The notes: generated by a model not told the origin, from the letters alone. 7,938 nt of DNA from JAWLFY01 sp964462125 (GCA_964462125.1 CAYWXT010000260.1:1-7938); one strand, 5' to 3'; positions 1-7,509 are shown, numbered from the stretch's first letter. Made by a program: numbers and translations.

Positions 1-671
1 TCACCAGCGAGGACGAGCGGGATAGCACGCGGGTAGCCGGGCAACAATACGAACAGTCGCGCCTCGCCTCGCTGCAAACCAAACGGGTGCGAGTCACCGT
101 CGGCTTGCCCGACAGCTACTATCGCAAGGTGTGGTCCAACCGCTTCCCCGACCGCAACCCGACCGACCCCAACGACGTCGACCCAGCGGACTACACTGAG
201 CAGATTGAGACGATCAAGCGGGAGACGGAGGAGAGGATCAAGAACGCCGTCACACCGATCCTGCCGAATATCGCCGTCGGCGAGGACAGGTTCGATCAAT
301 TGGTGGAGGTGTGGGATTACCCCGACATTCCGGAACCGACCGTAGAGGAATCGAAGACAGCGGACTTTGCCCTGACCTGGCTCGCCGACTCCTGGCAGAC
401 CCTGGCATTGGTGATGCTCGGGCTGGTGGCGCTGCTGGTCGCCCGCTCAGCGGCTCGCGGCGGACGTGGGGATGGGCCGCCAGCTGAGTTCCAGGAAGGC
501 TTCGGATTGGAACTTCCGGCTTCATCGCCCGCCGAGCCCGATGAAGCGGAAAAGGTCGAAGCGATGACGATCACCGGCGGCTCCCTGCAGGAAGAACTCG
601 TCTCCCTTGTGGAACAAAATCCCGAGGTGGCGGCCAACGTGATCCGCGCTTGGGTCGGCGAAGCGGCCTGA
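1..671 (+). CDS. fliF: Flagellar MS-ring protein FliF, C-terminal part (5' end outside window)
   Basis: The reading frame is open from the left edge (first full codon at 3) to TGA at 669-671, so this is the 3' part of a longer gene. The internal GTG at 87 is not the true start. FliF forms the MS ring in the inner membrane and is the platform for the C ring and export gate. What is seen: a periplasmic segment with RVRVTVGLPDSYY near the left edge, then a hydrophobic helix at about 393-443 (WQTLALVMLGLVALLVA) matching the second FliF transmembrane segment, then a charged cytoplasmic linker. The tail at 585-668 (LQEELVSLVEQNPEVAANVI...) matches the conserved FliF C-terminal helix that binds the FliG N-domain. 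The fliG gene follows 126 bases downstream, which fits. Family assignment is firm; N-terminal domains cannot be judged. Confidence 0.93.
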   Translation, partial: TSEDERDSTRVAGQQYEQSRLASLQTKRVRVTVGLPDSYYRKVWSNRFPDRNPTDPNDVDPADYTEQIETIKRETEERIKNAVTPILPNIAVGEDRFDQLVEVWDYPDIPEPTVEESKTADFALTWLADSWQTLALVMLGLVALLVARSAARGGRGDGPPAEFQEGFGLELPASSPAEPDEAEKVEAMTITGGSLQEELVSLVEQNPEVAANVIRAWVGEAA

Positions 672-783
672 TTCGCTCTTCCACTCAGCTCCCCCGGTCG
701 CGTACAAGTCCGAGGATGCAGGTCGTCTCGTCGGACGGCCGACCAGAACGGACGATACGGACACGATCGGAGCATCCGATCAC

Positions 784-790
784 GGGAGGG
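784..790 (+). promoter_or_regulatory. Ribosome binding site of fliG
   Basis: A GGAGGGG-type purine run ends 7 bases before the ATG at 798. It supports that ATG as the fliG start. The 126-base gap before fliG shows no convincing promoter or terminator, only a weak 6-base inverted repeat (GTCCGA at 708-713, TCGGAC at 731-736). Confidence 0.7.
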
Positions 791-797
791 GACGACC

Positions 798-2195
798 ATG
801 GACAACGGTCGCGAAGAAGCGGGATGGCGAAATTCGTCGCTGCGCCGCGTCGCGATCGTACTCAGCAGCCTGCCCGAACCGGTGGCCGCGAGACTCCTGG
901 GAAACTTCACCCCCGAAGCCCGCGGGCGGCTGCACCATGCCCGCCGAAGCCTGGCCGAGGTCGAACCGTGGGAACGACAACTGGCCCTGCAATCCTTCAG
1001 CGGATCGATCAAACAACACCAAGGACCGTCCGCCCCGGCAGCCGGCGTCGAGGACGAAGCCACGTTCTCCCGCAATGCGACCCAAGCTTCCACCGCGGCG
1101 TCCCATCCCCCCTGGCCGCATGCCGAAGCGGACCGGCAGGACAACTGGGGCCGTTCGAAAGGCGATGGCGATGCCTCTCCGCAGAGCAGCACGGCAGGTG
1201 ATCCCCAGCCATCGCCGCTGGCGTTTCTGCACGCGGTCCCCGACGCCTCACTGGTGGGCCTGCTCGCAGGCGAACACCCGCAGACGATCGCTCTTGTCTT
1301 GGCTTCGATCGATCCAGCCCAAGCTGCGCGGATACTGCCGCAACTGCACCCCGTCCAGCGGCAAGACGCGATCAGCCGCATCGGCCGGCTGGGGGAGATC
1401 CCGGCCGAGGCGGTGTCGGACATCGCCGAACACCTGCGGAGCCGCGTCTCCCCCGACGCCAACGTCAAGTCGCAATCCAGCGGCCAGCGGGTGCTGAGCG
1501 CGATCTTTGCCCAACTCTCCCAACCGATCGCGGGGAGTCGAAACGATGACCGGCAAGACGATTCCGCGTTTCAACAAATCCAGCGGCTGCGCCGACTCCG
1601 CGACGAACTCGATGCCCAAGGCGACGCCTCCCGTTCGCGAGCCGACGCACATCGTTCGCGAGCCGATGGAGCCGACGCTTCATCGCAACAGGCGACAAAC
1701 GCCTCGGCGGAGATTGACCCGGCCGCGAGCGACGCATCCCTTGCCGAGATCGCTGCCGATCGCGACTCGGTTTCGATCGGCCCCAACTCCTCCTCCGAGT
1801 CCGACGGCTCCACCCAAACCACCTCCGCGGCACAGGGGAATGAGTGGCTTTCGACCGACGACGTCCACCAACACCTGACCACTCTTTCGCCGGCTGATCT
1901 CTGCCAGGCATTGGCGAAGGTGCAAACGCGGCAGGCTTTATTAACGCTGTGCGGATTGCCGAACGAAGTCGCCGAAGCCGTGCTGAAGATGCTGCCCCGC
2001 AGCCAGGGAAAAACGGTTCGGCGTCAACTCGCCTCACTGGGACCGCTCCGTCTTCGTGAGATCGACCAGGCGAAGGAAGTCGTTGCCCGTGTCTCCTGGG
2101 GTGAACCGCTTGACGCTGATTCCAGCCAGGAAGCCAACGACTCCGCGCCGTCGCCGCGGCCGGCCGCTTCGCACCACCAACCCGTCGCCGCTTGA
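798..2195 (+). CDS. fliG: Flagellar motor switch protein FliG, divergent and elongated
   Basis: FliG couples the MS ring to the C ring and carries the torque-generating surface facing MotA. The 465 residues exceed the usual 330-345. Three family domains are visible. The N-domain is at about residues 12-75 (RRVAIVLSSLPEPVAARLL), for binding FliF. The middle domain is at about 139-217, with the signature EHPQT at 159-163 followed by IALVLASIDPAQAARILPQL. The C-domain is at about 349-432, ending in SLGPLRLREIDQAKEVVARV. Two hydrophilic linkers explain the extra length: about 75-138 and a Ser/Asp/Ala-rich one at about 255-348. The MFxF hinge motif normally between the middle and C domains is not seen. 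By alignment from memory to E. coli FliG, K264, R281, D288 and D289 become C385, S402, R409 and Q410; only R297 is kept (R418). The ATG at 798 has a good Shine-Dalgarno. Family assignment is strong from domains and position after fliF. Confidence 0.9.
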   Translation: MDNGREEAGWRNSSLRRVAIVLSSLPEPVAARLLGNFTPEARGRLHHARRSLAEVEPWERQLALQSFSGSIKQHQGPSAPAAGVEDEATFSRNATQASTAASHPPWPHAEADRQDNWGRSKGDGDASPQSSTAGDPQPSPLAFLHAVPDASLVGLLAGEHPQTIALVLASIDPAQAARILPQLHPVQRQDAISRIGRLGEIPAEAVSDIAEHLRSRVSPDANVKSQSSGQRVLSAIFAQLSQPIAGSRNDDRQDDSAFQQIQRLRRLRDELDAQGDASRSRADAHRSRADGADASSQQATNASAEIDPAASDASLAEIAADRDSVSIGPNSSSESDGSTQTTSAAQGNEWLSTDDVHQHLTTLSPADLCQALAKVQTRQALLTLCGLPNEVAEAVLKMLPRSQGKTVRRQLASLGPLRLREIDQAKEVVARVSWGEPLDADSSQEANDSAPSPRPAASHHQPVAA

Positions 2196-2203
2196 TCGTT
2201 TCC

Positions 2204-2890
2204 ATGGCTATCGTGCTGAAGTCTGTCGCGAAGTCAGAAGCCACGCCGAGCTCCGGCGGCGTGACCGGTTTGGCCGGGTTCAATCTGGATGACCTGGCCG
2301 AAGAGGGCCGGCGTCAACTCGACGCCAGCCGCCGGCAGATCGCGGAGATGCTGGATCAAGCCCGCCGCGAGGCGGAACAGATCAAAACGTCGGCTCAAGA
2401 GCAGGGTTACCGCGAGGGCACCGAGCGAGCCGCTGCCGATTTCGAAACCAAACTCCGCAGTGAATCGGAGGCCCGGGCGCGGGAGCAGTTGGCACAACTG
2501 ACCCAGGCGGCTGAGGCGATGCGGAAGAGTTACGAGGGGTGGATGCGCCAGTATGCGGAGGTGCTTACCGCCACGGCGCTGGGCGCCGCCGAGCGAATCG
2601 TGGGGCACAAGCTCGACCAGGACCGGGAACTGCTCGTTCGCTGGGCCGATGAGGCGCTACGCAGCACCCGCTCGGCCAAACGACTGACGCTCGTGGCCCA
2701 CCCGGAAACACTCGCCGAACTCGGCCCACTGCTCGATGATTTGCTCGCGTCGCCGGAGTTCCCGGAGGCGACTGACATCGAGCCCAATGAATCGCTCGAT
2801 CGCCACGACGTCGTCGTCCGCCAGGATGGTGGCGAGATCCAGGCCGGACTCGACGCCCAACTGCAGCGATTGCGGGAGAGCCTGACGTGA
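2204..2890 (+). CDS. fliH: Flagellar export ATPase regulator FliH
   Basis: FliH is the peripheral stator-like partner of the FliI ATPase in the type III flagellar export apparatus, related to F/V-ATPase b/E subunits. The 228 residues are near the family length. The N-terminal half is a long charged helix (about residues 35-105) with one GxxxG motif, GYREG at 68-72, typical of FliH. The C-terminal half holds the conserved FliH/HrpE core: AAERIVGHKLDQDRELLVRW, and a final segment with RHDVVVRQDGGEIQAGLDAQ that matches the family pattern of an acidic GEI-x-A-x-LD-x-Q-L motif. The start chosen is ATG 2204, 8 bases after the fliG stop. A TTG at 2192 overlapping the fliG stop is possible but less likely. 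No clear Shine-Dalgarno precedes either, so translation may be coupled to fliG. It overlaps fliI by 4 bases. Confidence 0.88.
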   Translation: MAIVLKSVAKSEATPSSGGVTGLAGFNLDDLAEEGRRQLDASRRQIAEMLDQARREAEQIKTSAQEQGYREGTERAAADFETKLRSESEARAREQLAQLTQAAEAMRKSYEGWMRQYAEVLTATALGAAERIVGHKLDQDRELLVRWADEALRSTRSAKRLTLVAHPETLAELGPLLDDLLASPEFPEATDIEPNESLDRHDVVVRQDGGEIQAGLDAQLQRLRESLT

Positions 2891-4296
2891 CGGAGACACA
2901 ACAGCCACTGCACTGCCCGCTCTTGCCAGAGCCCGATGCCGTTGGTCAGCAAATCGCCGCAGCGATGACCATGCGGGTGACCGGTCGGGTGGCCGCGGTG
3001 GCGGGCGAAACGATCGAGCTGGAGGGAATGGCGGCGCCGGTGGGTGCCATCTGCGAGCTGCAGCCACACGGAGGCCGGCCCTGCCGCGCCCGCGTGATCG
3101 GGTTCCGCGGAGTCCGGCCGGTGCTCGCACCGCTGGAACGAGTCGCGGGAATCGCCGCCGGAGATGTTGTCCGTCTGACGGCGTCGTCGATGAAGGTTCG
3201 TGTCGGCACATCGCTCTGCGGCCGCGTCGTCGACGCCTTCGGCCTGCCGCTCGATGATCAGCCGCTTCCAGATGACCTGATGCTCGTCGACGTCGACCGC
3301 CAACCACCGGAGTCGCTCGAGCGCCCACCGATCGACAAGCCATTGCAAACGGGCGTCCGCGCGATCGACGCGATGCTGACCTGCGGGGTCGGCCAGCGGC
3401 TGGGTATCTTTGCCGGCTCCGGTGTGGGAAAGACCACCTTGCTCGGCATGTTGGCCCGGGGATCGACCGCCGACCGGATCGTGATCGGGATGGTCGGCGA
3501 GCGGGGACGGGAGGTCCAGGAATTCATCACCCGTTGTCTCGGCGAGGAAGGCTTGCGCCGGACCGTCGTCGTGGTGGCCACCAGCGACCGCCCGGCAGCT
3601 CAGCGGGTCGGAGCGGCCTGGACCGCCACGGCGATTGCCGAGTCGTTCCGGGATCAAGGCCACGACGTTTTGTTGCTGCTCGACAGCGTCACCCGGTTTG
3701 CATTCGCGCAGCGAGAACTCGGGCTCGCCGCGGGGGAACCTCCGACGACCCGGGGATATCCTCCCAGTGTCTTCAATCAGTTGCCGCGGTTGGTCGAACG
3801 GGCCGGCCGCACACGGCAGGGATCAATCACGGCGTTCTACACCGTGCTGGTCGAAGGGGACGATCCCAACGAGCCGATCGCCGACACACTGCGGGGGCTG
3901 CTCGATGGGCACCTGGCCCTCAGCCGGACCCTGGCGTCGGAAGCTCACTGGCCCCCGATCGACCTGCTGGAAAGTTTGAGCCGGGCGCAACCGCAATTGG
4001 TCGCCCCCGAGGTCGCCGCCGCTGCTGCGACCGCCAGGAAGCATCTGAGCGAATTCCGGCAGCACCACGATCTGATCTCCATCGGTGCCTATCGTCGCGG
4101 CACCGACCCGAATGTCGACGCCGCGATCGCCATGCGAGAACCACTCCGCGATTTGCTGACCCAAACCGCCGAGCAATCAGCGACGCTCGACCAGGCCCAA
4201 GCGGAGCTCGTGACGTTGATCCGACGAGGCCCCCAGACCGCCCCAGAGCCTCCGGGGACAAACACAACCGCATCCACGCAACGGACAGGAAACTAA
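2887..4296 (+). CDS. fliI: Flagellum-specific export ATPase FliI
   Basis: FliI is the hexameric ATPase that powers or assists unfolding and entry of export substrates, homologous to F1 beta. It starts at GTG 2887, overlapping the fliH stop by 4 bases (GTGA), with GGGAGAG at 2874-2880 as a good Shine-Dalgarno. The N-terminal beta-barrel is at about residues 28-100. The catalytic domain shows TGVRAID at 155-161, Walker A AGSGVGKT at 176-183 (Lys182, Thr183), VGERGREVQEF from 203 with the likely catalytic Glu205, Walker B LLLLDSVTRFAFAQ with Asp266, and EPPTTRGYPPSVF at 284-296, a signature of the FliI/type III secretion ATPase family. All key residues are intact. The 469 residues are slightly longer than usual, because of a Pro/Thr-rich C-terminal tail of about 20 residues. 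Flagellar rather than virulence type III identity rests on the neighbours fliF to fliK. Confidence 0.97.
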   Translation: MTETQQPLHCPLLPEPDAVGQQIAAAMTMRVTGRVAAVAGETIELEGMAAPVGAICELQPHGGRPCRARVIGFRGVRPVLAPLERVAGIAAGDVVRLTASSMKVRVGTSLCGRVVDAFGLPLDDQPLPDDLMLVDVDRQPPESLERPPIDKPLQTGVRAIDAMLTCGVGQRLGIFAGSGVGKTTLLGMLARGSTADRIVIGMVGERGREVQEFITRCLGEEGLRRTVVVVATSDRPAAQRVGAAWTATAIAESFRDQGHDVLLLLDSVTRFAFAQRELGLAAGEPPTTRGYPPSVFNQLPRLVERAGRTRQGSITAFYTVLVEGDDPNEPIADTLRGLLDGHLALSRTLASEAHWPPIDLLESLSRAQPQLVAPEVAAAAATARKHLSEFRQHHDLISIGAYRRGTDPNVDAAIAMREPLRDLLTQTAEQSATLDQAQAELVTLIRRGPQTAPEPPGTNTTASTQRTGN

Positions 4297-4299
4297 ACG

Positions 4300-4773
4300 A
4301 TGGCGTTTCAGTTTCGCTTCGAATCGTTGTTGGACCTGCGGAGGCGGCAGCGCGACCAGGCAGGTGCCGCGGTAGGCCAAGCGATCGAAGCGATCCGCAA
4401 AATCGACCAACAACGGAGTGAGATCACCTCGGAACGAGACCAAATCCGCTCGGAAACCGCCGCTCAACTCGGCGGACGGCTCTCGGTCGACCGGTTGCTC
4501 TCCCACGGGCGGTACGAATTGCAATTGGAAGCCCAGGCTCAGTCCTTGCTCCAAACCCGAGACCAATTGGCCGCGGAATTGGCCCAGCGACAACAGCGGC
4601 TGGTGGAGGCCGAGGCCGAGGTCAAACGCTTCGAGCGGCTGGAACAACGTGAACGGGACGCGTTCGAGACGAAACGTCGACGCCGGGAACAGTTCGAACA
4701 CGATGACGCCGCGGCCCAGCGATACGCGATCTCCCTGCTGCGACGTCACCGCGTCGAGGAGGCCGATCGATGA
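4300..4773 (+). CDS. fliJ: Flagellar export chaperone-like protein FliJ
   Basis: FliJ is a small antiparallel coiled-coil that inserts into the FliI hexamer like the F1 gamma subunit and helps couple export to the gate. The 157 residues are near the usual 140-150. It begins with the family pattern FQFRFESLLDLRRRQRDQ and is almost wholly charged helix with two long heptad-rich stretches, including EAEVKRFERLEQRERDAFE near residues 107-125, which matches the FliJ C-terminal helix. There is no signal or membrane segment. The ATG at 4300 is 3 bases after the fliI stop and has AGGA at 4287-4290. Sequence conservation in this family is low, so the call rests on the coiled-coil pattern, the length and the place after fliI. 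Confidence 0.85.
   Translation: MAFQFRFESLLDLRRRQRDQAGAAVGQAIEAIRKIDQQRSEITSERDQIRSETAAQLGGRLSVDRLLSHGRYELQLEAQAQSLLQTRDQLAAELAQRQQRLVEAEAEVKRFERLEQRERDAFETKRRRREQFEHDDAAAQRYAISLLRRHRVEEADR
4756..4762 (+). promoter_or_regulatory. Ribosome binding site of the MotE/YlxF-like gene
   Basis: GAGGAGG lies inside the end of fliJ, 7 bases before ATG 4770 and 10 before ATG 4773. It is the strongest Shine-Dalgarno in the window. It supports translation of the overlapping downstream gene but does not decide between the two adjacent ATGs. Confidence 0.75.
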
Positions 4774-5426
4774 TGAACAGGTTGCTTCGAGCCATCACCG
4801 CCGTCTGCATCGGGACCTGCCTGACCCAAATGCTGCTGCTGGCCTACTTCACCGTTCAAGGCACACTCAACCCAATGACCGGTACCAAGGTGATCGCCCT
4901 GCTCCACGGAATCGATATCACCGGCGAGCGGCTGCAGCGGATTCTTCGCGAAAACGATGACGGCGAACAACCGAGCTTCGATGAGGTTCTGGAAACGCGA
5001 AGACGGGACAACCTCGACATGGATATGAGACTCCGGAGCCAAAACCGCTTTCGAAGCGAGTTGTCGGAGATGTTGGCCAAACTGATGACCGAACGCGAAC
5101 GGTTCGACGAGCGCCGCGACGCCTTCGATCGCAACCTGCAAGAACTCGAAGAAGGAGCCGTCGATGAGGGGCTCGTCCAAGTTCAGCGACTGATGCAGGA
5201 ACTGGAAGCCGAAAAAGCCAAAGATATGCTCAAGCGATCGTTCGACGATCAAAGAATCGACGACGTCGTGAATATCGTTCAAGCCATCCCAACGGATACA
5301 CGAAAAGATATCTTGGCCGAGTTCGATTCGAATGACGAAAACGACATGCTGTACCAGATCATTCGCCGGATCGGTGAAGGTCTACCGGTGACCTCGTTGA
5401 TCGAACAGGCACGCGACGGCAACTGA
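4770..5426 (+). CDS. MotE/YlxF-like single-pass membrane protein with MgtE-N-like domain
   Basis: This is a 218-residue protein encoded between fliJ and fliK, the place held by ylxF in Bacillus. It has a short basic N-terminus, a single hydrophobic helix at about residues 8-29 (AITAVCIGTCLTQMLLLAYF), then a hydrophilic part expected outside the membrane. A coiled coil follows at about 88-128 (ELSEMLAKLMTERERFDERR). The C-terminal part, about 139-204, resembles the MgtE N-terminal/MotE domain, which is also FliG-like: EKAKDMLKRSFDDQRIDDVV and DTRKDILAEFDSND. MotE in Sinorhizobium is a periplasmic chaperone for the motility protein MotC; YlxF has no firm role. A role in flagellar assembly or motor stability is inferred from this architecture and position. 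It overlaps fliJ by 4 bases (ATGA), so translation is probably coupled. The start could equally be ATG 4773, one residue shorter. Confidence 0.75.
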   Translation: MMNRLLRAITAVCIGTCLTQMLLLAYFTVQGTLNPMTGTKVIALLHGIDITGERLQRILRENDDGEQPSFDEVLETRRRDNLDMDMRLRSQNRFRSELSEMLAKLMTERERFDERRDAFDRNLQELEEGAVDEGLVQVQRLMQELEAEKAKDMLKRSFDDQRIDDVVNIVQAIPTDTRKDILAEFDSNDENDMLYQIIRRIGEGLPVTSLIEQARDGN

Positions 5427-5476
5427 GCCACGCGGGTAACGGGCTGAATCAGATCGCATAGGGGGGGCCCGTGGCG

Positions 5477-7327
5477 ATGAGTGATTTCGATGCCGCACGG
5501 CATGCGCCGGCGCTGCGCCAACGACTTTCCACCCCGGCTGCGGGGAGGGGAAGGTTGGGAGCGGTGCACTCCGTGCCGGCCGATGCGTTCGCCGAAGTCT
5601 TTGCGCGCATCGGGACCACCCCTGTGGACAATCATCCGACGCGACGGTCCGCATCGGAGCCCGATGGCTATGACGAATCCGATGATTCCCGTCCCGCCGA
5701 TGATTCCCGTCCGGCCGACGAATCTCGTGCGTCTGACGAATCTCGTCCGTCTGACGAGTCCCGTGCGTCAGACGAGTCTCGTCCGTTCGACGAACCCCGT
5801 GTGTCCGACGCATCACATGTGTCCGACGCATCACGTGTGTCTGAAGAATCACAAGCGGAGGACGGCGAGGATTTGGAGAGTGACTCAGAGACGGCCGTCG
5901 GTCCAAACGTACAGGCCGACTCGGCACCGTCGTCGCCACTCGATCAACCGTCGGAGCCGATCGACGAGGTGCCCGCAACCGATATCGACCGGGAAGCCAC
6001 ACCGCACGCGACGACGCCCAGCAAATCGGCTGGCACGTCGCTAGACAAGCCGTCCGCTGAACCGCTGGAAGAGGGCGTGGTTGCCGATTCCGAAGATCCC
6101 GCGTCTCCTTCTCAGCCACCGAATGAGGAGCAGCCACCGGCGACGGCGTCTGGCGCGGCTGAAGGCGGGCGTCCGCGGACCGAGAACCAGGCCGCGCACC
6201 CCGAATTCGAGCCCGTCGCTGAGGTGGGACACCTGGAAGCACGGCAAGCGTCTCAACACCGAATCGCAGGCGGGCAGGAGTCATTCGCGGCAGTGGACGA
6301 CGCCACTGCGGAAGCAAAACGGCAGCATGCGGCGGAGCAGACTGGGGAGGGCGAGCGAATCAAAGCCGAGGACGCCGAGCAGGTTGGCTGGGGCGAATCG
6401 TCATCCGAGGAATCCCGCCGAGATCGAACCTCCAGTCGCTTTCAAAAGTACGCTGAGAAGGCCGATGAGCCGCAGCCATCCCTGCTGGGGTCTGAACCAG
6501 GCGGGCGTGGCGATACCGCGAAAGCGGCAGAGGGACGGGGTGAACCACCAACCTCGCTCGCGGGCACTTCGACGGGAAATGCCACATCGTCATCGGGCCA
6601 CGCTAATCTGTTCGAAACGGCGTCCGTTTCCAGCACCGCTCCCGCGACGCCCGCCTCGACCACCAGCCGGGGAGCTGCAGCGTCCCAAGGTGGTTCGACT
6701 TCGGAGTCAACCCCGAAGTCGGAGCGGCTTCCGGAAGGCCGGCCGTCCTCCTCCATTGCCGGCGCGGAGCCGAGCTCCGGCGCCGGCAGCGCGAGATCCA
6801 CCAAGGGCCAGGGCAGCGGGGAGGCGAGTTCGGGGTTGGAAGCCGTCGACCGCGCGAAACTGGTCCAGCGGGTCAGCCGCGCGTTTCATCAACTCGGCGG
6901 GACCGGCGGAGTCGTCCGCATGCGACTCGCCCCACCCGAACTCGGCAGCGTCCGCGTCGAGATGCGGGTCCAGGAACGCCAGATCGAAGCTCGCGTCGTC
7001 GCCGAATCGGAGACGGCAAGCCAAATGTTACGCGATCACCTACCAGAACTCCGTCAGCGATTGGAATCTCAAGGGATGAAGATCGAGCGAATCGAGGTCC
7101 AAACCGAACAGGAAGCGACTGGAGATCGGGAAACTGGATTCGACGCCCAGCGGGATCGGCAAGAACGGGAGGGACGGGACGCATGGTCCAACCAGCCGCC
7201 CCGCTTTGCGCAGCCAGCGGCGAAGGCGGCCGAGGAACCCGCAACCGGTTCGGCCACGACGCTCAGCGGTCATCCTGTCGCCGTCGCTCCAACCGCCGGC
7301 ACCTCGGGGATCGATGCCACATGGTGA
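5477..7327 (+). CDS. fliK: Flagellar hook-length control protein FliK, long with repeat-rich N-terminus
   Basis: FliK is a secreted ruler that sets hook length and, through its C-terminal domain and FlhB, switches export from hook to filament substrates. The 616 residues exceed Salmonella FliK (405). Residues 1-460 are hydrophilic, rich in Ser/Glu/Ala/Pro and probably disordered, as expected for the ruler. They include ten 6-residue tandem repeats at about 69-128. The C-terminal Flg_hook domain lies at about 461-543 and carries the family signature RLAPPELGSVRVEMRV at 483-498, then a helix with LRDHLPELRQRLESQGMKIE. A polar tail of about 70 residues follows. The start chosen is ATG 5477, 9 bases after a G-rich run at 5460-5467 (AGGGGGGG); the in-frame GTG at 5471 would leave only 3 bases. 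It begins 50 bases after the previous gene. Confidence 0.9.
   Translation: MSDFDAARHAPALRQRLSTPAAGRGRLGAVHSVPADAFAEVFARIGTTPVDNHPTRRSASEPDGYDESDDSRPADDSRPADESRASDESRPSDESRASDESRPFDEPRVSDASHVSDASRVSEESQAEDGEDLESDSETAVGPNVQADSAPSSPLDQPSEPIDEVPATDIDREATPHATTPSKSAGTSLDKPSAEPLEEGVVADSEDPASPSQPPNEEQPPATASGAAEGGRPRTENQAAHPEFEPVAEVGHLEARQASQHRIAGGQESFAAVDDATAEAKRQHAAEQTGEGERIKAEDAEQVGWGESSSEESRRDRTSSRFQKYAEKADEPQPSLLGSEPGGRGDTAKAAEGRGEPPTSLAGTSTGNATSSSGHANLFETASVSSTAPATPASTTSRGAAASQGGSTSESTPKSERLPEGRPSSSIAGAEPSSGAGSARSTKGQGSGEASSGLEAVDRAKLVQRVSRAFHQLGGTGGVVRMRLAPPELGSVRVEMRVQERQIEARVVAESETASQMLRDHLPELRQRLESQGMKIERIEVQTEQEATGDRETGFDAQRDRQEREGRDAWSNQPPRFAQPAAKAAEEPATGSATTLSGHPVAVAPTAGTSGIDATW
5681..5860 (+). 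repeat. 18-base tandem repeat inside fliK (10 imperfect units)
   Basis: Ten in-frame 18-base units encode hexapeptides of the form D(E/D/A)SR(P/A/V)(S/A), for example DDSRPA, DESRAS, DESRPS, DEPRVS and DASRVS. A partial unit (DES) precedes them. The units are most alike in the middle and decay at the right end (EESQAE). The array falls in the ruler region of FliK, where a change in copy number would keep the reading frame and change the length of the protein. Confidence 0.9.
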
Positions 7328-7380
7328 GCGGCGACCTCGCAAACACATTGACGAAAATTCGGACAGAAAAGGTGGGTGAA

Positions 7381-7410
7381 GGCTTAGGGCGTGAGCCGAC
7401 AGGGTTAGCC
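7381..7410 (+). repeat. 30-base palindromic intergenic element
   Basis: The element opens with GGCT at 7381-7384 and closes with AGCC at 7407-7410, which are complementary. Inside is GGC at 7388-7390, loop GTGA at 7391-7394 and GCC at 7395-7397, a hairpin closed by a GNRA-type loop. It resembles REP-like dispersed elements that I associate with planctomycete genomes, but that association is from memory and unverified. Confidence 0.5.
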
Positions 7411-7425
7411 CAATGCCGTCCGTTT

Positions 7426-7509
7426 TGTAACGGCACGGCGCAAGCCGTCCGGCCTCGAACGTGCCATTGTAACGGCACGGCGCAAGCCGTCCGGCCTTGA
7501 ACGTGCCAT
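7426..7509 (+). repeat. 42-base direct tandem repeat, two copies
   Basis: Copies at 7426-7467 and 7468-7509 are adjacent and differ at one base (CCTC against CCTT). Each begins with TGTAACGGCACGGCGCAAGC. Each contains a perfect hairpin: ACGGC, loop GCAA, GCCGT (7435-7448 in copy 1). An outer stem of GGCACG (7432-7437) with CGTGCC (7460-7465) is an alternative pairing. The GCAA loop is GNRA-type. The compact palindromic form suggests a REP-like element duplicated in tandem rather than a terminator, because no T-run follows. Confidence 0.85.

Noticed and set aside
708..736. Inverted repeat GTCCGA/TCGGAC before fliG as an operator
   Set aside because: Six-base arms across a 17-base gap are easily found by chance in GC-rich DNA.
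317..1468. Long open frame on the - strand (383 codons) across fliF/fliG
   Set aside because: It is antisense to two well-recognised genes and has no recognisable domain; long shadow frames are expected in GC-rich DNA.
2530..3663. Long open frame on the - strand (377 codons) across fliH/fliI
   Set aside because: It is antisense to the FliI catalytic core with all its motifs, and its translation is Arg/Ser-rich without family features.
3534..4421. Long open frame on the + strand (295 codons) in another frame of fliI
   Set aside because: It overlaps the Walker B half of FliI and the fliJ start, and its Arg-rich translation is typical of an out-of-frame shadow.
5471..5479. GTG at 5471 as the fliK start
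   Set aside because: It would leave only about 3 bases to the G-rich ribosome binding run; ATG 5477 gives a normal 9-base spacing.
7426..7467. Intrinsic terminator formed by the 42-base repeat
   Set aside because: The hairpin is strong but no T-run follows either copy.
7426..7509. CRISPR array
   Set aside because: There are only two copies, directly abutting with no spacer between them, and no cas genes.
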